Shown here piece by piece: positions 17,095 through 28,567 of a stretch of 64,000 nucleotides of DNA. Below the pieces are notes generated by a model. The model had not been told where the DNA came from. It made no database searches and saw only the letters and a list, made by a program, of their open reading frames with translations. Numbering within the stretch: position 1 is the first letter of the stretch; each line of letters begins with the position of its first letter. The stretch is from CBDBJR01 sp965206445 (GTDB taxonomy: Bacteria > Pseudomonadota > Gammaproteobacteria > Arenicellales > Poriferihabitantaceae), in the NCBI GenBank assembly GCA_965206445.1, contig CBDBJR010000002.1:1550001-1614000 (forward strand). Reading direction: 5' to 3'. The translations under genes and the position numbers were made by a program.

Positions 17095-17706
17095 TCACGG
17101 CTCCCGCCGCAATTGCTCAAGCTCAACACGAGTATTGATATTGGTAAACATCCGCACACAATCGGCAAATCCAACGTCAACATAAGGCGCGTCGGCAAAC
17201 CAGCGATCGATTTTGCGCTCTCCGCTGGCGAGGAAGTCGCGCAGACTGTGGCGCAGGTCGCGGTGAATCAGCAGGTACACCGGCTGTTGACGCTGGCCGT
17301 CGGTGGCGACGGCGAGTTTGACCTGCTGCTGCGCGGCCGCCTGGCGCATGCGGCTGACATAGTCGGCGGCGATATACGGCCCATCGCAGGGCACAGTCGC
17401 CAGCCAGGGGTGGTCGATGGCGTCCAGCGCCGTCAGCATGCCGGCCAGCGGCCCCTGGAAATTGTCCATCACGTCACTGACAACCCGCAGGCCGGAGCGG
17501 GCATACCGTTCCCGGTTGCGGTTGGCATTGATGATGATTTCCGCCACTTGCGGGCGCAGCCGGTTGATCTGGTGTTGGTACAGCGGCTGGCCTTGATAGC
17601 GGATCAGCCCTTTGTCCCGGCCATGCAGGCGGCTGCCGCGCCCCCCGGCCAGGATCACGGCGGCGGTGTCCTGCAGCGCGCTGGGTTCGCTTTGCGGTGG
17701 CGGCAT
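17095..17706 (-). CDS. mobA: Molybdenum cofactor guanylyltransferase MobA
   Basis: This 203-residue nucleotidyltransferase couples GMP from GTP to molybdopterin. It has the LAGGRGSRLHGRDKGL nucleotide-binding signature near the N-terminus, VPCDGPYI mid-protein and a C-terminal NINT motif. An upstream in-frame start at 17814 would overlap ppc; ATG at 17706 begins shortly before the signature and fits the family length. It follows ppc in the same direction at 37 bases. No other molybdopterin gene is in the window. Confidence 0.88.
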   Translation of the reverse strand: MPPPQSEPSALQDTAAVILAGGRGSRLHGRDKGLIRYQGQPLYQHQINRLRPQVAEIIINANRNRERYARSGLRVVSDVMDNFQGPLAGMLTALDAIDHPWLATVPCDGPYIAADYVSRMRQAAAQQQVKLAVATDGQRQQPVYLLIHRDLRHSLRDFLASGERKIDRWFADAPYVDVGFADCVRMFTNINTRVELEQLRREP

Positions 17707-17743
17707 GGGGTGGGGCAGGGCGGGTCGATTCGGGCGCGCGCAC

Positions 17744-20476
<2,733 letters not shown>

Positions 20477-20895
20477 GCGGGCACCCTCTTGTATAGATTG
20501 ACAATAGAACGACAATAGCGCGACGGCATGAAATCCGGCTTGCCTGCACCCGCAGAGCGCGGGCGCCGCCGGTTGCCTGACGTTGCAGCGGGTATTGTAA
20601 CCCGCTACGGCGGGGGCGTGCAGGCGATCATCGACCGCTGCCGCCGGGGCGATGGGCCGCTGCGGGCGGACCGACGGATTTGGCGCAAGCGCGAGAAAAG
20701 CGCGCTAACCGCCGCGTGAAAGCGTAAAATAGCGGCTCGAAAATCAGGCCGGCCCACAGCCCGCCCACCGCGTGGTCGGTGGCATTGTGCGGGCGGCCGA
20801 TTGCATTCAAATCCTTATCTCGGGGCAGCCGGCGCGTGACGTGCGTGGCGGTGGCGGGGTGTTTCCCCGGCTCGGAGACGATAACCGACAGGTTC
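20477..20895. other. Divergent intergenic region between ppc and lepA
   Basis: About 420 bases without a convincing gene; short frames on both strands look like chance products of high GC. It must contain the promoters of ppc (leftward) and of the lepA-recO operon (rightward). I could not pick a -10/-35 pair with confidence. Confidence 0.5.
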
Positions 20896-22701
20896 GTGCA
20901 AGCGCAGTCAACCATTCGCAACTTTGCCATCATCGCCCATGTTGACCATGGCAAATCGACGCTGGCCGATCGGTTGATTCAATTGTGCGGCGGGCTGGCG
21001 GAGCGGGAGATGAAGGCGCAGGTGCTGGACTCGATGGAGCTGGAGCGCGAACGCGGCATTACCATCAAAGCGCAAAGCGTCGCCCTCAATTATCAGGCCG
21101 CCGACGGGGTGCACTATTTGTTGAATTTGATTGATACCCCGGGGCACGTGGATTTTTCCTATGAGGTGTCGCGCTCGTTAACCGCCTGCGAGGGCGCGCT
21201 GCTGGTTGTGGATGCGGCGCAGGGGGTCGAGGCGCAGACCATCGCCAATTGTTATACCGCGGTGGATCTGGGGCTGACGGTGATTCCGGTGTTGAACAAG
21301 GTGGATCTGCCGGCCGCCGACCCGCCGCGCGTGCTGCAGGAAATCGAAGACCTGATCGGCATCGACAGCACCAACGCGCTGTCGATCAGCGCCAAAACCG
21401 GCGCCGGTGTCGACCGGGTGCTGGAGCAGATCGTGCGCTTGTTGCCGCCGCCGGAAGGCGACCTGGAAGCGCCTTTGCGGGCGCTGGTGCTGGATTCATG
21501 GTTTGACAATTATCTGGGCGTGGTGTCGCTTATGCGCGTGGTTGACGGCAGCCTGCCGACAGGCAAAACCCGCATCCGCATGATGTCAACCGGGCGCGAT
21601 CATACGCTGGATCAAGTCGGTATTTTCACGCCGAAGCCGACCCCGACCGACAGCTTGTCGACCGGCACGGTGGGTTATCTGATTGCCGGGCTCAAGGCGG
21701 TCAAAGCGGCGCGGGTGGGGGATACCGTTACCCTGAGCCACCGCCCGGCGGCGGCGCCGCTGGCCGGCTTCCGCGAGATCAAGCCGACGGTGTTTGCCGG
21801 GTTGTACCCGGTCAACAACGCCGACTTCGAGGCCTTTCGAGTCGCGCTGGATAAGCTCAGTTTGAACGACGCCGCGCTGGTCTACGAGCCCGAATCGTCG
21901 ACTGCGCTGGGGTTTGGCTTTCGCTGCGGGTTTCTCGGCATGCTGCATATCGAGATCGTACAGCAGCGGCTGGAGCGCGAGTACGGGCTGGAGTTGATTA
22001 CCACCGCGCCGACGGTGGTGTACGCGGTGCTGCAAAAGAACGGCGAGATGATCGAAATTGCCAACTCGGCCGATTTGCCCGATCGGTCGAAGATCGAGCA
22101 GATATTCGAGCCGTTTATTGCCGCCAAAATCCTGCTGCCGCACGAGTACGTCGGGGCGGTGCTGCGGATCTGCGTTGAACGGCGCGGGATTCAGAAAAAC
22201 ATTCATTACCATGGCCGGCAGGTGGTGCTCGATTTCGAGCTGCCGTTGAATGAAGTGGTGCTGGATTTTTTCGATCAACTCAAGTCGGTCAGCCGCGGTC
22301 ACGCTTCTTTTGATTACGAATTTATCGGCAATCGCGCGGCGGATATGGTAAAAGTCGATCTGCTGATTAACGGTGAGCGGGTCGATCCGCTGGCGGTGTT
22401 GCTGCATCGCGATCAGAGTCAGTATCGGGCGCGCGAGCTGGCCAAACGCCTGCACGGTTTGATTCCGCGGCAAATGTTCGACGTGGTCATACAGGCCGCT
22501 ATCGGTACGAAGATTATTTCGCGCGAGACGGTGCGCGCACTGAGAAAGAATGTGACCGCCAAGTGTTACGGCGGCGACATCACCCGCAAGCGCAAATTGC
22601 TCGAGAAGCAAAAGGCGGGTAAAAAGCGGATGAAGCAGATCGGCTCGGTGGCCGTGCCGCAGGAAGCGTTTCTTTCCATGCTGAAGGTCGAGCGCGATTG
22701 A
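20896..22701 (+). CDS. lepA: Elongation factor 4 (LepA), ribosome-associated GTPase
   Basis: This 601-residue translational GTPase acts on the ribosome. The G1 motif is AHVDHGKSTLADRL, G2 includes RERGITIKAQ, G3 is DTPGHVDF and G4 NKVDLPAA. The C-terminal basic tail (RKRKLLEKQKAGKKRMKQIG) is diagnostic for LepA. I chose the GTG at 20896 (VQAQSTIRNFAIIAHVDHGK) because family members start a few residues before IRNF and the length then matches the usual 600. The upstream ATG at 20779 would add 39 unsupported residues. It is the first gene of the lepA-lepB-DUF4845-rnc-era-recO operon. Confidence 0.93.
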   Translation: MQAQSTIRNFAIIAHVDHGKSTLADRLIQLCGGLAEREMKAQVLDSMELERERGITIKAQSVALNYQAADGVHYLLNLIDTPGHVDFSYEVSRSLTACEGALLVVDAAQGVEAQTIANCYTAVDLGLTVIPVLNKVDLPAADPPRVLQEIEDLIGIDSTNALSISAKTGAGVDRVLEQIVRLLPPPEGDLEAPLRALVLDSWFDNYLGVVSLMRVVDGSLPTGKTRIRMMSTGRDHTLDQVGIFTPKPTPTDSLSTGTVGYLIAGLKAVKAARVGDTVTLSHRPAAAPLAGFREIKPTVFAGLYPVNNADFEAFRVALDKLSLNDAALVYEPESSTALGFGFRCGFLGMLHIEIVQQRLEREYGLELITTAPTVVYAVLQKNGEMIEIANSADLPDRSKIEQIFEPFIAAKILLPHEYVGAVLRICVERRGIQKNIHYHGRQVVLDFELPLNEVVLDFFDQLKSVSRGHASFDYEFIGNRAADMVKVDLLINGERVDPLAVLLHRDQSQYRARELAKRLHGLIPRQMFDVVIQAAIGTKIISRETVRALRKNVTAKCYGGDITRKRKLLEKQKAGKKRMKQIGSVAVPQEAFLSMLKVERD

Positions 22702-22751
22702 TCCATACAGACGGGCTACTCGGCTATCGACTATCAATTCAGGAGCAATAG

Positions 22752-23540
22752 ATGGATTTTTCCCTTGTTTTATTCATTATCCTGCTGTTAACCGGGCTGG
22801 TTTCACTGGGCTATAAGGTGTTTGTCGAAAGCCGGCCGGCCGCGGTCGGTACGCTGGCCGGTGGCGCGGTGGGCGGTTCGAAAGGCCGTTCGCAGCCGGT
22901 GGTGGTCGAGTACGCGCGCGCGTTGTTTCCGATCATTTTGATCGTGTTTGTGCTGCGCTCATTTATTGTCGAACCGTTTCGGATTCCTTCCGGGTCGATG
23001 CTGCCGACCCTGCACGTCGGTGATTTGATCCTGGTGAATAAATTTGTTTACGGCATGCGCCTGCCGATTGTGCACCACAAACTGATCGCCCTCGGCGCGC
23101 CGGAGCGGGGCGACGTGATGGTGTTTCGCTATCCGGTTGACCCGAAGCTGAATTTCATCAAACGCGTGGTCGGGCTGCCGGGGGATACGCTGGCCTATCA
23201 CAACAAGCAGCTCTACGTGAACGGCACGGCGACGCAGCGCGTGGCGGACGGCGAGTATGCATTCGATCAACCCGGGTCGGCAGGGCACAACGTCAGGCGT
23301 CTCAAGGAAACGCTGGGGCAGGCGACGTATACGATTTTGCTGGACGACCGGCAGCGCACGCGCAATATGGAAGTGGTGGTCCCCGAGGGGCATTACTTCG
23401 TCATGGGCGATAATCGCGACCACAGTAACGATAGCCGCTACTGGCGCTTCGTGCCCGAGCGCAACGTGGTCGGCAAGGCGTTTTTTATCTGGTTCAATAT
23501 CGGCGGTGAGTGGAGCCGGATCGGCAGTATCATCGATTGA
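22752..23540 (+). CDS. lepB: Signal peptidase I (LepB)
   Basis: This 262-residue inner-membrane serine protease removes signal peptides from exported proteins. It has two N-terminal membrane segments (LVLFIILLLTGLVSLGY and LFPIILIVFVLRSFIV), the catalytic serine in IPSGSMLPTL, the catalytic lysine in NFIKRVVGLPGD and the GDNRDHSNDSRYW box. CAGGAGC lies before the ATG. It follows lepA by 50 bases. Confidence 0.93.
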   Translation: MDFSLVLFIILLLTGLVSLGYKVFVESRPAAVGTLAGGAVGGSKGRSQPVVVEYARALFPIILIVFVLRSFIVEPFRIPSGSMLPTLHVGDLILVNKFVYGMRLPIVHHKLIALGAPERGDVMVFRYPVDPKLNFIKRVVGLPGDTLAYHNKQLYVNGTATQRVADGEYAFDQPGSAGHNVRRLKETLGQATYTILLDDRQRTRNMEVVVPEGHYFVMGDNRDHSNDSRYWRFVPERNVVGKAFFIWFNIGGEWSRIGSIID

Positions 23541-23598
23541 GCCGCCTGTCAGCGTGTATACTGGCCGGGTTTTGATCCTGCTTGGTGAGCGACCAATC

Positions 23599-23646
23599 AA
23601 TGCAATCGGCAATGCAATCGGCAACGCAATCGGCAGCGCAATCGGC
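23599..23646 (+). repeat. Four tandem 12-base repeats at the DUF4845 gene start
   Basis: AATGCAATCGGC occurs twice exactly, then as AACGCAATCGGC and AGCGCAATCGGC. The repeat supplies two in-frame ATG codons, so copy-number change would alter the N-terminus by four residues without breaking the frame. Confidence 0.85.
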
Positions 23647-24058
23647 GGTTAATTCGAGCGCCCAATACTGGCCGGCGGGTACGCCGCCACGGCGCCAACG
23701 CGGGTTGTCCTTGCCGCGGCTGCTGTTGGCCATGGTATTGCTGATCTTTGGCGGCAATATCCTGTTGCTGACGGTGCCGGTTTACCTGAACAACGACAAA
23801 ATTGAAAGTGCCGTGCGCCGGGTGGCCGCGCAATCCGATATTAGAGCCGTGTCGAAAGGCGAGATCGCGTCCAGAATAAAGCGCTATCTGGATGTGGATT
23901 ATGCGCACGGCACGGTGGATATCAACAAGTCGCTGAAGATGAAAAGATCAAGAGACAAGCTGCAATTACAGGTGGATTATGAAACCGTGGTGCCGCTGTT
24001 TGCCAATGTCAGCCTGCTATTAAAATTTGAAAACCATATCGACGCTGCAAAAAAATAG
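23600..24058 (+). CDS. DUF4845 single-pass membrane protein
   Basis: This protein of about 152 residues has one membrane anchor (LPRLLLAMVLLIFGGNILLL) and a periplasmic domain (VDYAHGTVDINKSLKMKR, then LQLQVDYETVVPLFANVSLL). It matches the DUF4845 proteins usually found between lepB and rnc. The function is unknown. The N-terminus is low complexity: four 12-base repeats encode Met-Gln-Ser-Ala-type units. Starts at TTG 23582, GTG 23585 or ATG 23600 are possible. Confidence 0.8.
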   Translation: MQSAMQSATQSAAQSAVNSSAQYWPAGTPPRRQRGLSLPRLLLAMVLLIFGGNILLLTVPVYLNNDKIESAVRRVAAQSDIRAVSKGEIASRIKRYLDVDYAHGTVDINKSLKMKRSRDKLQLQVDYETVVPLFANVSLLLKFENHIDAAKK

Positions 24059-24139
24059 CCGGCGGCCGGATGGCCATTGCCGGGTGAACGGAGCGGCAGC
24101 GAGCACAATCAGGGCGGCGGCCCGGGTGTTTACGTGGCG

Positions 24140-24847
24140 ATGACGATGGCCGTATTGGCACCGGGCGGGCAGGCTTTGGGGTATGCGTTCCGTTCGCCGC
24201 GATTGCTGCGGCAGGCGCTGACCCACCGCAGCATCGGGCGCAGCAATAACGAACGGCTGGAGTTTCTGGGCGACAGCGTCCTCGGGGTCGTGATTACCGA
24301 GGTGCTGTTTCATCAGTTCCCGCACCTGTTGGAAGGGGATTTGACGCGGATGCGGGCGCAGTTGGTCAAAGGGCCGACCCTGGCGCAGCTGGCTCGGCAG
24401 TATGGTCTGGCAGAGCGTATTGTGCTCGGCAGGGGCGAGCTGAAAACCGGCGGTTTCAAGCGCGATTCCATCCTGGCCGATACGTTTGAGGCGGTGCTCG
24501 GGGCGATTTATCTGGACAGCGATCTGGCGACGGTGCGGACGGTGATATTGCGCACTTTTGCCGCACTGCTGCAACAGATCCCGCCCCGTGCGATCAAAGA
24601 CCCGAAAACCCGATTGCAGGAATGGCTGCAACACAACAATTTCGCGTTGCCGGAATATCGTATCCACAGCCAATCCGGCCTGGCCCATCGGCCGGTGTTT
24701 GAAGTCGTCTGCCGCCTGCCGCATCTGGATATCTGTTTTGCCGCCACCGGCAGCAGTCGCCGGCAGGCCGAACAAGGCGCCGCTGCAAACGCACTGATCG
24801 CCATTCCGATCACCCCGATCACCGAACCCGATGCGTCAGGCGCATGA
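24140..24847 (+). CDS. rnc: Ribonuclease III
   Basis: This 235-residue double-stranded RNA endonuclease processes rRNA and some mRNAs. The catalytic signature NERLEFLGDSVLG is present, with the second acidic cluster in ADTFEAVLGAIYLD. A C-terminal dsRNA-binding domain follows (DPKTRLQEWLQ, then SSRRQAEQGAA). The frame is open from TTG 24077, but ATG 24140 gives the usual length. The 3' end overlaps era by 4 bases (ATGA). Confidence 0.93.
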   Translation: MTMAVLAPGGQALGYAFRSPRLLRQALTHRSIGRSNNERLEFLGDSVLGVVITEVLFHQFPHLLEGDLTRMRAQLVKGPTLAQLARQYGLAERIVLGRGELKTGGFKRDSILADTFEAVLGAIYLDSDLATVRTVILRTFAALLQQIPPRAIKDPKTRLQEWLQHNNFALPEYRIHSQSGLAHRPVFEVVCRLPHLDICFAATGSSRRQAEQGAAANALIAIPITPITEPDASGA

Positions 24848-25743
24848 CTGAGCCGCACCGGTTTGGTTTTGTCACGCTGTCGGGGGCGCCGAATGTCGGC
24901 AAGTCAACGCTGTTGAATGCCGTGATGGGCACCAAGCTGTCGATCGTTTCCCGGCGCCCGCAGACCACGCATCACCGGATTGTCGGCATAAAAAACCGCA
25001 GCGATGCGCAGGTGGCCTTTGTCGATACCCCGGGGCTGCATCGGGATCAAAAGAAAAACCTCAACCGGATCATCAATCGAACGGCGGTCGACAGTTTGAG
25101 CGGCGTAGATTTGGTGCTGTTTATGATCGACTGTGACGGCTGGAGCGCGCACAACAAACAGGCGTTGTCGTATCTCATGGAAAAACGGACAGCGAGCCTG
25201 CTGCTGATCAACAAGATCGACAAGCTGCCCAATAAATCGATGCTGCTGCCGCTGATCCAACAATCGCAAGCCTTGTATCAATTCAAGGAAATCCTGCCCA
25301 TTTCGGCGCTGAAACAGCCCGACTGGGACGATTTTTTGACGGTTGTTACCCGGCATCTGCCGCCGGGCCCGGCCGGTTTTCCGGCGGATCAGCTCAGCGA
25401 CCGCAGCGAGGCTTTTTTTGCCGCCGAATTTGTCCGTGAGCAGCTCTTCCACAGCATGGGGCAGGAGCTGCCCTATGCCACCATTGTCGAGGTCATTCGC
25501 TATGATGACAGCGATGCCGAGTACGTCGAAATCGACGCGGTCATCTGGGTTGACAAGCGCAGTCAGAAGCCGATCGTGATTGGCAAAAACGGCAGTCAGA
25601 TAAAGCATATCGGCCAGCGCGCCCGGCTGGAGCTGGAAAAATCGCTGGCGACCCGGGTGCGCTTGAATCTATGGGTGAAGCAGCGCCAGGGCTGGGCCAA
25701 TGACGCCCGGCTATTGCGGGCCCTCGGGTATGCGCAGAAGTAG
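24844..25743 (+). CDS. era: GTPase Era
   Basis: This 299-residue GTPase assists 30S subunit assembly by binding 16S rRNA. The G1 motif is GAPNVGKSTLLN, the switch region RPQTTHHRI, G3 DTPGLH and G4 NKID. The C-terminal KH RNA-binding domain includes VIGKNGSQIKHIGQRAR. It overlaps rnc, which implies coupled translation. Confidence 0.95.
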   Translation: MTEPHRFGFVTLSGAPNVGKSTLLNAVMGTKLSIVSRRPQTTHHRIVGIKNRSDAQVAFVDTPGLHRDQKKNLNRIINRTAVDSLSGVDLVLFMIDCDGWSAHNKQALSYLMEKRTASLLLINKIDKLPNKSMLLPLIQQSQALYQFKEILPISALKQPDWDDFLTVVTRHLPPGPAGFPADQLSDRSEAFFAAEFVREQLFHSMGQELPYATIVEVIRYDDSDAEYVEIDAVIWVDKRSQKPIVIGKNGSQIKHIGQRARLELEKSLATRVRLNLWVKQRQGWANDARLLRALGYAQK

Positions 25744-25755
25744 AGCAGGGTAGCG

Positions 25756-26553
25756 TTGCCGGTCAACCAACAACCCGGCTATGTGCTGCATACGCATCCG
25801 TATACGGAGAGCAGCTTGTTGCTGGATGTTTTTACCCCGGTGTATGGCCGGCTGATGCTGATTGCCAAGGGCGCCCGGCGAAAAAAATCCCGCACCAAAG
25901 CGGTGCTGATGCCGTTTCGACCGCTGTTGTTGAGCTGGTCCGGGAAAGGGCAATTGCCGATTTTGACCGCCGCCGAGCAGACCGGCCTGGTGGCCGAGTT
26001 GCGCGGTGAGGCGCTGGCCTGCGGCTATTACATGAACGAGCTTATCTTAAAGCTGCTGTATCGCTTTGACCCGCACGAGGGGCTGTATGCGGTTTACGAT
26101 GAAACCGTCGGCGTGCTATCGCGCAGCGACCGACAGCGGGAGGCGCTGCGCCGGTTCGAGCAGCGCCTGCTGAGTGAGATCGGCTTTGGGCTGGTATTGG
26201 ATCGCGAGGTCGAAACCGGGCAGCCAATCGAAGCCGATGCACACTATCGCTACCTGCTGGAGCGCGGCCCGGTAAAAATGGACCGTACGGCGCAAAACGG
26301 GGCTGATGGGCAAGGGGACGACCGGCCAACGGACGACGGACACGGGGATGCCGAACAGGAGGAATTGATTGTCAGCGGCGACGTATTGCAGGCGTTGAGG
26401 AGCGGATCGTTTGCCAACGGCGCCTGTCTGAACGCCGCGAGGAAGCTGACCCAGGCGGCAATAGAGCGGCAGTTGCTGCGAAAAAAAATCAGTTCGCGCA
26501 GCGTCATGCGCCGCATCCGGGACTATCTGGCGCCGCGCCCGCCACCCGACTGA
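25756..26553 (+). CDS. recO: DNA repair protein RecO
   Basis: This 265-residue protein promotes RecA loading in the RecFOR pathway. The N-terminal OB-fold signature is present (HTHPYTESSLLLDVFTPVYG, then LIAKGARRKKS). The gene starts with TTG, 12 bases after the era stop with GCAGGG upstream. A hydrophilic Asp/Gly-rich insertion (around QGDDRPTDDGHGDAEQEE) in the C-terminal half looks like a lineage-specific loop. It is the last gene of the lepA operon; pdxJ, often next, is absent. Confidence 0.88.
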   Translation: MPVNQQPGYVLHTHPYTESSLLLDVFTPVYGRLMLIAKGARRKKSRTKAVLMPFRPLLLSWSGKGQLPILTAAEQTGLVAELRGEALACGYYMNELILKLLYRFDPHEGLYAVYDETVGVLSRSDRQREALRRFEQRLLSEIGFGLVLDREVETGQPIEADAHYRYLLERGPVKMDRTAQNGADGQGDDRPTDDGHGDAEQEELIVSGDVLQALRSGSFANGACLNAARKLTQAAIERQLLRKKISSRSVMRRIRDYLAPRPPPD

Positions 26554-26862
26554 GCGTAGCGCCGTGGCGCCCAATCAAGCCGGGCCCGGCGGCGCCGGCG
26601 GCGGGCAGATGGCGCGAATGGCGGCAAATCGGTCTCGACAGCGTTGCAGTGGGAGTTTAATTATCACTTTAATAAAACCATATAAAACTCTGATATTTAA
26701 CGATTAAACATGAATAAAAAAAATTGTCTGATCGAGTAAAGCAATGATTGACATGCATCGGCGAAAACGGTAATCTTTTCCCCGCTAAGCGCGTCGGCAG
26801 GGTAAATGACCCCGCCGGCAACAACAAAAAACACTGTTACACACTGTCGAGAGGAGGAACTA
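26554..26862 (+). other. Leader region of the ammonium-channel operon
   Basis: No gene is seen. The middle (about 26655-26760) is strongly AT-rich and probably holds the promoter. A hairpin with a mismatch can form around 26793-26820 (CGGCAGGG and CCCCGCCG around a TAAATGA loop). The strong GAGAGGAGGAA Shine-Dalgarno site follows immediately before the GTG start. Confidence 0.5.
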
Positions 26863-28248
26863 GTGGACAACGAACTAAGTGCTTTGACGACGATATTCAC
26901 CGAGTTTTACTACTGGGTGACAATACCGTTAATGTTCCTGATACACGTCGGTTTCTGCATGTATGAGGTCAGCGTTTCCCGCCGTAAAAATCACATACAT
27001 ACATTGATGAAAAACACCATGCTGGTGCCGCTGGTGACCATCACGTTTTTCTTCTTTGGCTGGTGGATTTACTGGGCCTTCCCGAACGGCCCCGGCATTA
27101 CCGGCGGCATAGAGTGGGAGGCCGGGGCGGCCAATACGCCCTGGGCGCAAAGCATGGGGCCGCATCTGGGTGATCGCATCACCGGCGTGTTCTGGGCGGC
27201 GTTTCTGCTGTTTTCCTGGACTGCGGCTTCGATTGTCTCGGGCTCGGTGATCGAGCGGATTACCAATTCCGCATTCTGGATTCTCGCCGTCGCCATCGGC
27301 TCTTTCTTCTGGATCATTGATGCGGCCTGGGGCTGGCACTACGGCGGCTGGATGGTCAAGCTGCTGGGCTATCACGACGCCTATGCCTCCGGCGTGATTC
27401 ACGCGATTGCCGGCGGCTTTGCGCTCGGCGTGCTGGTGGTGTTGGGTCCGCGCATCGGGCGATTCCGGCAAGATGGCAGCGCACGGGAGATCCGGCCGCG
27501 CAACCCGTGGCTGACCACGGTCGGTTTGTTTTTGATCTATACCGGCTTCTGGGGGTTTTATGTCGCCTGCAATGTGCCGATCATTGATATGGGCGCAGAG
27601 GTCGGCGATGACACGGCGTTTTTCACCGCCACCAATATCTACCTTGGCCCCACCACCTTGGGTGCGATTACCATTAATTTCCTGATGTCCCTGTCGGGCG
27701 GCTTGTTGATGGGTTACTGGCTCTCCAAGGGGGACGCTTTCTGGACCTACTCTTCCGGTCTTGCCGGCATCATTACCGCGTCGGCGGGCAATGATCTGTA
27801 CCACCCGATTCAGGCGATGCTCATTGGCATGGTCGGGGTCTGGGTCGCGTACAGGCTGCATTATTGGGTCGAGCGGCGGTTCAAAATCGATGATGCCGTC
27901 GGTGCGGTGGCGGTGCACGGCTATGCCGGTGTTGCCGGGCTGATTATCTGCGGCTTTGTTTTGTGGGGCTATCCGTCTTCGCCGTATCCCGATTACGTCG
28001 CCGTGAATCCGCTGGGTCAGCTGCTCGGGGCGGTGATTATGTTCGGCGTGCTCGGTTTCCTGCCCGGCTTTATCATCGCCAAAATCCTGCACGGCATGGG
28101 CATGCTGCGGATTCCGCCCGAGGTGGAAATTCAGGGGCTGGATGCGGTGGAGTTGGATGCGAGTGAACGGGATGCGCTGGAAGTGCTGAATGCCGAAAAG
28201 CAAATCGCGGATACGCTTAAAGATACGCCTAACCAAACAGGAGGATAA
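26863..28248 (+). CDS. Ammonium channel/transporter, Amt family
   Basis: This 461-residue inner-membrane protein has about eleven hydrophobic segments. The Amt signature is present (WGWHYGGWM, then GYHDAYASGVIHAIAGG), with the pore aspartate and both pore histidines (GVIH and AVAVHGYAGVAG). The family conducts NH3/NH4+ inward. I chose GTG 26863 because a strong GAGGAGGAA precedes it and the N-terminus then starts just before the first membrane helix. The C-terminal tail is long and acidic (VELDASERDALEVLNAEKQ). No GlnK gene is adjacent; instead a 63-residue membrane protein follows 4 bases after the stop. Confidence 0.9.
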   Translation: MDNELSALTTIFTEFYYWVTIPLMFLIHVGFCMYEVSVSRRKNHIHTLMKNTMLVPLVTITFFFFGWWIYWAFPNGPGITGGIEWEAGAANTPWAQSMGPHLGDRITGVFWAAFLLFSWTAASIVSGSVIERITNSAFWILAVAIGSFFWIIDAAWGWHYGGWMVKLLGYHDAYASGVIHAIAGGFALGVLVVLGPRIGRFRQDGSAREIRPRNPWLTTVGLFLIYTGFWGFYVACNVPIIDMGAEVGDDTAFFTATNIYLGPTTLGAITINFLMSLSGGLLMGYWLSKGDAFWTYSSGLAGIITASAGNDLYHPIQAMLIGMVGVWVAYRLHYWVERRFKIDDAVGAVAVHGYAGVAGLIICGFVLWGYPSSPYPDYVAVNPLGQLLGAVIMFGVLGFLPGFIIAKILHGMGMLRIPPEVEIQGLDAVELDASERDALEVLNAEKQIADTLKDTPNQTGG

Positions 28249-28252
28249 GAAA

Positions 28253-28444
28253 ATGTCTACTGGTATTGAAAGCTGGAAAAACCTGGCTGAAATCGGCCCG
28301 ATTTATCCTTTTGTCGGCACCGAAGGTATCCTGGTTCTGATTGGCGTGGTGCTGTGGGTCGGCTGGCATGTATTGCAGGTCTGCCATGAAAAGCAGTACC
28401 ACAGTAAGGCCAAAAAGTTTTTCGCACAGCATAAGGAGGAGTAG
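28253..28444 (+). CDS. Small single-span membrane protein coupled to the ammonium channel
   Basis: This 63-residue protein starts at ATG 28253, 4 bases after the Amt stop, with AGGAGGATAAG upstream. It has one hydrophobic helix (GILVLIGVVLWVGWHVLQV) and a basic tail (KQYHSKAKKFFAQHKEE). I do not recognise a family. Spacing and the strong ribosome-binding site indicate a real gene co-translated with the channel, perhaps as a subunit or regulator (inference). Confidence 0.75.
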   Translation: MSTGIESWKNLAEIGPIYPFVGTEGILVLIGVVLWVGWHVLQVCHEKQYHSKAKKFFAQHKEE

Positions 28445-28567
28445 CTTGCTGCGGTCGGCAGCCGCGGCGGCAATATAATAACTATCGTAGTTTCTCATTC
28501 AACCCCGGTCGCGGCGACACTGCGCACCGGGTGTGTTTTGCCCCGGTTTGCGCTGTCGGGAGCGCGC

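Noticed and set aside
21586..22737. 383-codon minus-strand ORF opposite lepA
   Set aside because: It is antisense to an unmistakable LepA and shows no family features.
26929..28236. 435-codon minus-strand ORF opposite the ammonium channel gene
   Set aside because: Arg/His/Gln-rich shadow; the plus strand encodes a complete Amt protein with a strong ribosome-binding site.
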